DNA of 15,867 bases, from assembly GCA_964370315.1 (NCBI GenBank), contig CAYJIS010000045.1:1-15867 (forward strand). Reading direction: 5' to 3'. The notes below the pieces were generated by a model. It saw nothing but the letters and a program-made list of their open reading frames with translations, was not told where the DNA came from and did no database searches. The translations under genes and the position numbers were made by a program. Of this stretch, positions 6,312 through 12,715 are shown piece after piece; position 1 is the stretch's first letter, and each line of letters starts with the position of its first letter. Source of the stretch: CAYJFX01 sp964370315 (GTDB taxonomy: Bacteria; Spirochaetota; Spirochaetia; Treponematales; Treponemataceae).

Positions 6312-8663
6312 TTAATAATATTTAACAATAAAATCAAATGAAATAAAAGGTTCCACTTGCTTATCATAATGCCCTGCCCCAGCACGTAGCATCATACCAA
6401 TAGCCTCAGTTATTTGAACACCAGTAAAAGCAGATGTTTGCCATTCAATATCATTACCGTGTAAGATATCATCATAATTTCCCCAAACGTTTCCAATTGC
6501 GCCGCCTGCACCTAAAAACAGTTGCCCTCCCAATACAGTAAGAGCGTTTTCTGGTGTGTACTGAAAATCAACTTTTAATGCAAGCTTGTGGATCCCATAT
6601 AAATATCTTTGCATAACATGCGGAAAATACGTTCTGTCATACGTAGTAAAACCGTATTTTGTTATAAGGTCAGGCTTAGCATTCAAACCCTGTGATATAT
6701 TTGTCCCTACAAAACCATTTAAAACTATGCTATAGTTTTCATTTATTTCAAAGGCCGCTAGTGAGTCGATACTTAAAACTTCAAATAAAACAGCTCCCTT
6801 TTCTAAGGGCAGCGCCCCTAATAATTTTACATCACTATAAAATCCTTGCGTTGGAAATAATACACTATCGATATTGCTAAAAGTGTACCGAGTAAAAATA
6901 TCAAATGCATAAGATATATTTAAATCATCTTCGTTAAACACCCCATCACCAAGTATTGTTGAAGATTGTGTTGAATCAATCCAGTGCAATCCTATTTCAT
7001 TCATCATTTTGTGCTTTTTGGAGAAAAAGACTCCGAACGCAATCTCTAAATTACCCTCCCGAAAATATGAGTCCCTTACTTGGGTTTGTCCAAAGCCTGA
7101 ATGCTCTATATCAAAAAGTTGAAATGCATTAATAGTAGAACGCAAAAACATTTTATCACTTAAAGGTTGCATATGAACAACTTCTAAACCTGATTTACTT
7201 AACAAAGCGGCTTGTAGTGAGAGAACTCCACCTAGTCCTAAAAAATCACGATATTGCATTGTTGCAGAAGTGGTAACCTCCCATGATGCACTCTGTGATA
7301 TGGTACCTTCGAATGTTTGCATTAAACCAATTTGTATCTTCTCAAAATCTTTTTGATAAAAATCTAACTCTAAAGTTGATTCATCATTTTCAATATGTAT
7401 TCTAGAAGTAAGTAATGTATAATTACTTTTTTCATAAGCTAGCCTTAAAAAATCTTCTATAACATTAGGAGTAATTGGCTTGTCTTTTATTTTTTCAAAT
7501 TCAACACGAATAACAGGCTCATCATACGAGTATACATTATTTAATACTATATCATTTACCTCAAAATATGGTAAGTCAGAATAAAATTCACGATTTCGAT
7601 ATTTTAAACTTCCATCTTCAGAGAAAAAAGCCACTTGTTTTATTTGTGACTCATCTTCGTGTGAGATTTCATTATTTGTAGTGTTGGGAAAAATCTTTGA
7701 ACGTATATCAAGCAATTCATCGCGAAACTTTTCTGCTTCAATTTTTCCTTTTTCATACACTTCTTTAGAAAATGCATAATCAGTTGCTGAAAATTCGGTT
7801 AAGTCAGGGAATAAAACAAGGTCGGCATAATTATGCTCTTCAGCTGTAACCACCGCTTGCTGTAAAGCTAACACTTGATTTATAACAGAAATAGGATTAG
7901 TACTAAGAGAGCTAGCATCTTCTGGCATCTTGTCGGATATTTCAACTGCAATTATTATATCATAACCCATTTCACGTACGGCACTGACAGGAAGTGTGTT
8001 CCGTATAAATCCATCAAGATAATAGCGACCATCAACAGGAAAAGGTTCAAAGGCACCAGGCAGGCTCATACTTGAACGCATTGCCTCGGCTAAATCTCCT
8101 TCATCCATTAATACAAGCTCACCAGTTAACAAATCAACTGCAGTTGCTCTATATGGAACTGGAAGGTCATCAAAATCGATATATGAAGGTATTTTTACGG
8201 TTAACGATTTAAACTTTGCATAAACATATTGCCCGGTCAAAAGCCCTCCCCCAAAGTTTAAAGCTAAATCTCCCGTTAAACCTACATTTACGAGGTTTGT
8301 AGTTGTACTATGAGAACCAAGCGCATTTGAAAGTAAATGAGTTGTAGAATCTTGTAATAAATCTGTCCATTCAATATCTAATACAGTTTGTGCTATCTCT
8401 TTTCCTGAATAACCAGCTCCATAAAGACCACCCACTATTGCACCAGAACTTGTCCCTACTACGAGGTCAATTGGAATGCCCAACTCTTCCATAAGTTCAA
8501 TTAGAGGTATATGCGCAAAACCTCGTGGGCCTGCGCCAGAAAGAACCAAAGCTACACTAGGCCTTTCCGTTTGTCCTTGAGTGTTTACATTTACATTATT
8601 TTGACTCCATGCATTCAAGCTTAACACAATGAATACCATACTGACATAAAGCGCTTTTTTCAT
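6312..8663 (-). CDS. Patatin-like phospholipase, type Vd autotransporter architecture (copy 2)
   Basis: This 783-residue paralogue of the following gene has the same plan: a signal peptide (MKKALYVSMVFIVLSLNAWS, cleavage near 20), a patatin domain (about 35-325), a POTRA-like segment (about 366-436) and an Omp85-type barrel ending in FIVKYY. The nucleophile is Ser72 in GTSSG and the dyad Asp217 is in DGF. The oxyanion loop reads GAGPRG (43-48) instead of GGGARG, so one glycine is replaced and the Ala before the Arg is Pro. Shared barrel blocks such as NEIGLHW and KYGFxTYDRxxFP show that the pair arose by duplication. Likely surface or outer-membrane lipase; activity of this copy is less certain because of the loop change. 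No useful Shine-Dalgarno is seen (AGGT is 13 bases away); a promoter-like element abuts the ATG. It lies 76 bases downstream of the lipoprotein gene. Confidence 0.88.
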   Translation of the reverse strand: MKKALYVSMVFIVLSLNAWSQNNVNVNTQGQTERPSVALVLSGAGPRGFAHIPLIELMEELGIPIDLVVGTSSGAIVGGLYGAGYSGKEIAQTVLDIEWTDLLQDSTTHLLSNALGSHSTTTNLVNVGLTGDLALNFGGGLLTGQYVYAKFKSLTVKIPSYIDFDDLPVPYRATAVDLLTGELVLMDEGDLAEAMRSSMSLPGAFEPFPVDGRYYLDGFIRNTLPVSAVREMGYDIIIAVEISDKMPEDASSLSTNPISVINQVLALQQAVVTAEEHNYADLVLFPDLTEFSATDYAFSKEVYEKGKIEAEKFRDELLDIRSKIFPNTTNNEISHEDESQIKQVAFFSEDGSLKYRNREFYSDLPYFEVNDIVLNNVYSYDEPVIRVEFEKIKDKPITPNVIEDFLRLAYEKSNYTLLTSRIHIENDESTLELDFYQKDFEKIQIGLMQTFEGTISQSASWEVTTSATMQYRDFLGLGGVLSLQAALLSKSGLEVVHMQPLSDKMFLRSTINAFQLFDIEHSGFGQTQVRDSYFREGNLEIAFGVFFSKKHKMMNEIGLHWIDSTQSSTILGDGVFNEDDLNISYAFDIFTRYTFSNIDSVLFPTQGFYSDVKLLGALPLEKGAVLFEVLSIDSLAAFEINENYSIVLNGFVGTNISQGLNAKPDLITKYGFTTYDRTYFPHVMQRYLYGIHKLALKVDFQYTPENALTVLGGQLFLGAGGAIGNVWGNYDDILHGNDIEWQTSAFTGVQITEAIGMMLRAGAGHYDKQVEPFISFDFIVKYY

Positions 8664-8669
8664 ATTTTA

Positions 8670-8698
8670 ATTATATACCTGCTTTAAATGTAATGCAA
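8670..8698 (-). promoter_or_regulatory. Candidate promoter of patatin copy 2, leaderless type
   Basis: On the minus strand TTGCAT (8698-8693), a 17-base spacer and a perfect TATAAT (8675-8670) stand 6 bases before the ATG at 8663. The predicted start of transcription falls on the start codon. The arrangement is the same, base count for base count, as at the second patatin gene. No terminator is visible between this site and the upstream lipoprotein gene. Confidence 0.62.
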
Positions 8699-8739
8699 GA
8701 ATTATTTCCACTCAATCGACGTAATAAATCAAATATATG

Positions 8740-9873
8740 TTATTCTATATGGGGATTGGAAGAATTTTTTCTGCCGGGAGTTAGATTACTCCTTGCCACA
8801 ATAATCCAATCTTTTTTTGAATTTACAAACGTAATACTTCCCAAATCAAAGTTAGATTGTATCTCTTCTATATTTTGCCGGCTAAGTGTTCTTGTTGCCG
8901 TTATGTTTTCTACATTGCAGGCTTCACCCACATCAAGTTCCCCTTTCCATAGGTTTGCATCAGTTGCTTCTTTTATATACTCTAACATTACATCTTTTGG
9001 CCATATTTCTTTTACCCCATCAACATAGCACAAGGCATCCAACAAATCTCCATTCAATCTTTCACGAAGTAAAAGAACATCATTTTTTGACAGACGAGTT
9101 TCTTTTCCCTCTATCCATAAATCTCTTCCTTCTATACTTGATTGAACCGAAACAGACATACTTACATTAGATCCCGTTTCATTTACTGCACCTTCTTCAA
9201 CAGTTCTCATATGCAAAACAACATACTCCCCTCTTTTTACCTCTACAGAAGGAAATACATAATCAGCGTCACTACCATCACTAGCGCTCTGTAACATTAT
9301 CCCGGATAAATTACCGTCTTCCAAAATGTAAAACTCAACAAATTCAGTTTTAGGATTTGAATACTCAGTACTTACTTCAGAAAAAATCATTTTAGGCACT
9401 CTCGCATTAAATCCATTAAAACCAATGGTAAATGACAATGTGCTATCATACACATCTTTTACAATACCTGATAAAATATATTGTTTATCAAGTATGGTGT
9501 TTTGCGAAAACGAAAGCTCATAACGATATGATTCATTGTCAAAACTTTGAATATCTCTAACGTTCACCACGCCAACATAATGTGCATTATTCTCTTGTAC
9601 ATCCAAGGCTTGTTTTGTATTGTTGTTTACCGGGTTATCTAATACATAGTATTCAAGACTCGGGAAAGCAACACTTTTTGAAAATGTAATTATTGCAGTG
9701 TTCTCGCTTGTTAACGTAAAGTGCTCAAGTGTAGTTGCAGTATAGTCTCCAGTTAAAATTGAAACACCTTCACTTGTGAATGTACATGACCCACATGACA
9801 AAACCAAGCACACTATCGATACAAAGAACGCAGTAAGAGCAAACGGCATTACTTCACGTAGTTTTATTTTCAT
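8740..9873 (-). CDS. Lipoprotein with lamin-tail-like domain
   Basis: This 377-residue protein is probably anchored to a membrane by an N-terminal lipid. The signal peptide has an LVLSC lipobox with the acylated cysteine at Cys27; Ser at -1 fits relaxed spirochaetal lipoboxes. Residues about 45-155 look like an all-beta, Ig-like region (FTLTSENTAIITFSKSV). Residues about 160-360 resemble a lamin tail domain: MIFSEVSTEYSNPKTEFVEF, then NLSGIMLQS, YVFP, GEYVVLH and the late TLSRQN. Lamin-tail domains in bacterial exported proteins are usually thought to bind or display on surfaces; nothing here shows a catalytic function. The start is firm: AGGAG (9884-9880) stands 6 bases before the ATG. It heads the minus-strand envelope block. 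Lipoprotein call is strong; the domain name is from pattern recognition. Confidence 0.75.
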   Translation of the reverse strand: MKIKLREVMPFALTAFFVSIVCLVLSCGSCTFTSEGVSILTGDYTATTLEHFTLTSENTAIITFSKSVAFPSLEYYVLDNPVNNNTKQALDVQENNAHYVGVVNVRDIQSFDNESYRYELSFSQNTILDKQYILSGIVKDVYDSTLSFTIGFNGFNARVPKMIFSEVSTEYSNPKTEFVEFYILEDGNLSGIMLQSASDGSDADYVFPSVEVKRGEYVVLHMRTVEEGAVNETGSNVSMSVSVQSSIEGRDLWIEGKETRLSKNDVLLLRERLNGDLLDALCYVDGVKEIWPKDVMLEYIKEATDANLWKGELDVGEACNVENITATRTLSRQNIEEIQSNFDLGSITFVNSKKDWIIVARSNLTPGRKNSSNPHIE

Positions 9874-9956
9874 TTGATACTCCTAAATATATATATGTAT
9901 TATTGCGCTAGTTTACTCATTTTTACAGAAATTTCATAAATAAAAAGACTTTTTTA

Positions 9957-9973
9957 TTTTTTTTTTGTATAAT
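9957..9973 (+). promoter_or_regulatory. Candidate -10 with adjoining T10 tract, upstream of the 142-residue protein gene
   Basis: TATAAT at 9968-9973 lies 8 bases before the ATG at 9982. A run of ten T residues (9957-9966) fills most of the space where the -35/-10 spacer would be. No convincing -35 is found; the 17-base position reads AAGACT. The downstream bases TATAATTAAA are identical to those at the copy 2 patatin start. There is no Shine-Dalgarno, so the message may be leaderless or nearly so. The rest of the divergent region 9874-9956 is AT-rich with no clear motif. Confidence 0.45.
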
Positions 9974-9981
9974 TAAAGTAT

Positions 9982-10410
9982 ATGAACTTTACATTAAAAA
10001 CTTTAAGCTTATACAAAGATCTTGTTTTTACACAATGTGAAAATAAAGATACCGTTAAAACAGAACTTTTGTGGACATACATAAACGGAATTGAAAAAAA
10101 CAACCTCGAACCTAAAAGAGAGAAATTTTTGTTACATAAAAATTTTGTTGGGTACGCGATAAAAAACCAAGAAGTCATAGATACTAAAAATTACCATGCA
10201 ATAGCTGCAGGCAAATATGCATTTTTACAAGGAACTATGAGCTCTAATGAATGCGAAAATGAAGATATTTTTAATCATGGTGCAGAAGAATTGTATCTTG
10301 AAAGTTTGTGGTTAGAACAAGAATTTGAAAATGATATTGTTTTTTTAAGAGTGCTAACTGAAGATTCTAGAAAGGTGTTTCAGCTTTTTCGAAAGCTAAA
10401 AAATGCATAA
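9982..10410 (+). CDS. Unrecognised 142-residue cytoplasmic protein
   Basis: I do not recognise the family. The protein has no signal peptide and no membrane segment. It looks globular: a basic N-terminal half with two predicted helices, a central block AIAAGKYAFLQG at about 73-84, an acidic stretch rich in Glu and Asn at about 88-117, and a helical C-terminus with FLRVLTEDSRKVFQLFRKL. The length, compact composition, promoter-like element before the ATG and terminator just after the stop support a real single-gene unit. The start is the only in-frame ATG before conserved-looking sequence, but it has no Shine-Dalgarno. It stands divergent from the lipoprotein gene and convergent with the DUF2259 gene, so the neighbourhood gives little functional guidance. 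Confidence 0.7.
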   Translation: MNFTLKTLSLYKDLVFTQCENKDTVKTELLWTYINGIEKNNLEPKREKFLLHKNFVGYAIKNQEVIDTKNYHAIAAGKYAFLQGTMSSNECENEDIFNHGAEELYLESLWLEQEFENDIVFLRVLTEDSRKVFQLFRKLKNA

Positions 10411-10411
10411 T

Positions 10412-10438
10412 AAAAGCCATCATTAAGCGATGGCTTTT
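10412..10438. terminator. Hairpin terminator between convergent genes
   Basis: AAAAGCCATC (10412-10421) pairs perfectly with GATGGCTTTT (10429-10438) around a 7-base loop. It begins 2 bases after one stop and ends 6 bases before the other. The A and T ends of the stem give a short U tract on either strand, so it can act in both directions. Confidence 0.8.
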
Positions 10439-10443
10439 ATTAC

Positions 10444-11160
10444 TTAGTCATTAAAATCGGCATCAACAAGAGTTTCTACCATATATCGAATTGAATTCCC
10501 ATTTTGATCTGCTACTGTTTTTTCAACAACAAAAATAAAACTTTGTCCATCAGGCGACCGGATTATTTTTTCAATTTGATAACCTATTACGCCTTTTCGC
10601 TTGATTTCAGGATTTCCGATTACTTGCTTTCCAAGCAATACATTTTTATCACTGTACTTTTCTACAGTAATAAAAAATGATGACTGAGAGCTTGCATTCT
10701 TTCCTGAAAACCAAGGTGTTAATGTAATATGATATGTAGGTGAACTATCTTTTGTGTCAACTTCAAAGTCTTGAATTACTATTTTTTCCAAAGGATCCTT
10801 AGATGCACTTTTTAGATATAAAACATTATTAATTCCAACCGTTTGTAATGAAAATCTATTTAGATAGCTTGAATGCTTTTCTGATAATGCATCATACAGA
10901 GTTTTACCATTTTTACCTGAAGTAGCAGAAGAAGCTCGTGTAATAAAAACACCACCATCAACATAATCATTATCATCAATATCTACCGTATATATCTCTG
11001 CGTAACCCTGCCAATTTTTATCTGTACTTCCATACTGCCCAAAAACATACGTTTTACCATCACTTGAAAAACCTTCGTCAACAAAGGCTGCAGCATCTCC
11101 TGCGAATATAAAGGCACTAATACTAATACATAAAAAGAACATTACTAATCGTTTTACCAT
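10444..11160 (-). CDS. DUF2259 family secreted protein
   Basis: This 238-residue protein carries a signal peptide (MVKRLVMFFLCISISAFIFA, cleavage likely before GDAA) and is expected in the periplasm. The mature start GDAAAFVDEGFSSDGKTYVF, followed by a YxEIYTVDID-type strand, matches the DUF2259 pattern of predicted secreted proteins known from spirochaetes and alphaproteobacteria. A second SPDG motif near the C-terminus (RSPDGQSFIFVVEK) is also characteristic. The paired SPDG-like motifs suggest a beta-propeller-like or related all-beta fold, but the function of the family is unknown. A G-rich ribosome-binding site (GGGGGG, 11171-11166) lies 5 bases before the ATG. It ends against a bidirectional terminator and diverges from the membrane protein gene at 11267. 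Confidence 0.75.
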   Translation of the reverse strand: MVKRLVMFFLCISISAFIFAGDAAAFVDEGFSSDGKTYVFGQYGSTDKNWQGYAEIYTVDIDDNDYVDGGVFITRASSATSGKNGKTLYDALSEKHSSYLNRFSLQTVGINNVLYLKSASKDPLEKIVIQDFEVDTKDSSPTYHITLTPWFSGKNASSQSSFFITVEKYSDKNVLLGKQVIGNPEIKRKGVIGYQIEKIIRSPDGQSFIFVVEKTVADQNGNSIRYMVETLVDADFND

Positions 11161-11218
11161 AAAATCCCCCCAATGAGAATAAAAAAATTACCATAACTCT
11201 ATTTAATATATCGGTTTT

Positions 11219-11266
11219 TTGCATAAACGTCTTTACATAAATTTATAATAAGAGTACTCTATACAT
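11219..11266 (+). promoter_or_regulatory. Candidate promoter region of the eight-helix membrane protein gene
   Basis: Two readings are possible. TTGCAT (11219-11224) with a 19-base spacer to a perfect TATAAT (11244-11249) would give an untranslated leader of about ten bases. TTTACA (11232-11237) with a 17-base spacer to the poor TACTCT (11255-11260) would place the start on the ATG. No convincing Shine-Dalgarno precedes the gene. The perfect palindrome AGAGTACTCT (11251-11260) overlaps both readings and could be an operator or chance. Confidence 0.4.
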
Positions 11267-12094
11267 ATGACACTTTTTACTCAAAATAGAATACTATTGT
11301 GGTTTTCATCATTTAGTGCTATAACAAGTTTATGCCTAATTGGGGCTAGTATCTATTCATTAGTATTTTTAGATTCTCAGATATTGCAAACATTGCAAGC
11401 TGAGGGTTCAATCAATTTTTTTAACACGCTCTTTGAACAAAAATCTTTGTATTCAATTATTTCATTAGGCATATTTTCATTATATGTTCCAATAATTGGA
11501 TTTACAATATTCTTTACATTTGAAAAAACAAAATCTTCTGAAATTCTTTTTTATACAGCAATGCTATTGGGGATTTTCCTAGAAACATTTCGTCTTGGCA
11601 TTCCAATCTTTTCACTTAACACCGGCTACACACTTTTTTTTCGAACAATAGCGAGAACAGTTTTTTTTGGCCAAATCCAAGTAATGATTGCTATTTTATT
11701 CCAAGGAATAATTGCTAGCAGAGACGCATCAAGAGAGTCAGATAAATATATAGGAATTATATCTGTGATTGCATTGATTTTTGCTCTCATTATACCACTG
11801 AATATTACAAATATAGGTTTAAGCTTTTCTGCTACCTATGGATTTGAGCAATTGTTCTCTACAATCAGAATTATTTTTATTATCATTACTTTGGGCACTA
11901 TGCTTCTTTCATCATCGAGTAAAAAGTTTAAAAATTACAAAAAAGCAAGCATATCATTTTTCTTACTATGTATTGCGTATCTTTTACTTCTTGACTGTAC
12001 TACACTGTTTTCTCTTTGTTTGGGAACGCTATTAATTGTTTTTGGGAGCATTAGCTTTTTGAAACACTTACATACGTATTATATGTGGAAATAA
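11267..12094 (+). CDS. Eight-helix integral membrane protein, function unknown
   Basis: This 275-residue protein is almost entirely hydrophobic. I draw eight membrane segments at about 12-34, 61-83, 92-112, 128-148, 161-181, 198-215, 228-243 and 245-265. Short basic loops, for example SSKKFKNYKK at 217-226, give weak topology cues. I see no transporter signature, no catalytic motif and no soluble domain, and I do not recognise the family. Charged residues within or near membrane segments (Glu106, Arg109, Arg126, Arg130) might matter for function. The gene stands alone on the + strand between two minus-strand genes, and its 3' end overlaps the lipid kinase gene by 16 bases with no terminator between them. 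Confidence 0.7.
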   Translation: MTLFTQNRILLWFSSFSAITSLCLIGASIYSLVFLDSQILQTLQAEGSINFFNTLFEQKSLYSIISLGIFSLYVPIIGFTIFFTFEKTKSSEILFYTAMLLGIFLETFRLGIPIFSLNTGYTLFFRTIARTVFFGQIQVMIAILFQGIIASRDASRESDKYIGIISVIALIFALIIPLNITNIGLSFSATYGFEQLFSTIRIIFIIITLGTMLLSSSSKKFKNYKKASISFFLLCIAYLLLLDCTTLFSLCLGTLLIVFGSISFLKHLHTYYMWK

Positions 12095-12708
12095 AATTGC
12101 GTTATAAAACCTAGAACAATAGGAATTATTACATTATCAAAATCTTTTATTGGTAAAACTTCGATGATAGTTCCTGCAAAGGCAATAAGCAAAGAAAGCC
12201 ATATATCATTAGTTATTACATAGGTTGAAACAAGTATCGCAAGAAAACAGGTAACACTACCTTCTATAGTCTTACCTGCACTACAGGGAATTAAATGTTT
12301 TCCAAAAATTCTACCAGCCAAACTTGCCAACCCATCACCAAATGCTAATGCATAGATTGAAATACTCGCTATTTTTTCATCAAATAGTATTATTGATAAT
12401 AAAACACCTACAGCTAGGGTTACTGGACCAAGTACAAAATGATTTTCATCTCTTTTTCTCGCTGCAACTTCAGTTAAAGCGGAAACAAGTACAATATGTA
12501 TTCCTTTTATTCGCAAGAACTCTGCAACTGAATATAATACCAAAACCGAAGTTAATGAAATTAAAACAAAGTTTTTATCAATAAGCAATAAAGAAGGAAC
12601 AAAACAAGCAGCAAGGTGAATTGACTTTCGAACCAATTCTTTTCGAATATAATTCACCTCTTTTTGTATTATAATTCCAGATTTTCGATCATTACTCGCC
12701 TGTTTCAT
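12079..12708 (-). CDS. Diacylglycerol/polyprenol kinase family protein (SEC59/DGK1/VTE5 type)
   Basis: This 209-residue membrane protein belongs to the CTP-using lipid kinase/cytidylyltransferase-like family that includes dolichol kinase, yeast Dgk1 and VTE5. Visible motifs are ELVRKSIH at 24-31, FGDGLASLAGRIFGKH at 123-138 (Asp125 and the glycine-rich turn), GKTIEGS at 145-151, and a late DFDNVIIP at 189-196. About six membrane segments surround them. The likely reaction is phosphorylation of a membrane lipid alcohol such as diacylglycerol, a polyprenol or a phytol-like alcohol; the substrate cannot be read from the sequence. AGGAG (12717-12713) precedes the ATG by 4 bases and overlaps the stop codon of flcA, so the two are translated from one message. 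Confidence 0.82.
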   Translation of the reverse strand: MKQASNDRKSGIIIQKEVNYIRKELVRKSIHLAACFVPSLLLIDKNFVLISLTSVLVLYSVAEFLRIKGIHIVLVSALTEVAARKRDENHFVLGPVTLAVGVLLSIILFDEKIASISIYALAFGDGLASLAGRIFGKHLIPCSAGKTIEGSVTCFLAILVSTYVITNDIWLSLLIAFAGTIIEVLPIKDFDNVIIPIVLGFITQFYFHI

Positions 12709-12715
12709 CTTTCTC

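Noticed and set aside
6242..6385. A longer N-terminus for patatin copy 1, from an ATG at 6385
   Set aside because: It would overlap the end of the upstream patatin by 74 bases, adds 48 residues with no family match, and places the clear signal peptide (MKKHFLVLLIVACF) in the interior.
8664..8739. Terminator between the lipoprotein gene and patatin copy 2
   Set aside because: No stem of useful length followed by a T tract can be drawn on the minus strand; read-through from the lipoprotein gene cannot be excluded.
8693..9170. Open frames on the + strand opposite the lipoprotein gene
   Set aside because: Composition is that of an antisense shadow (Leu/His/Pro-rich), and the minus-strand gene has a lipobox, a good Shine-Dalgarno and domain structure.
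11251..11260. Perfect 10-base palindrome AGAGTACTCT as an operator
   Set aside because: Perfect 10-base palindromes are expected about 15 times by chance in a window this size, and there is no second copy nearby or extension of the symmetry; kept only as a note in the promoter entry.
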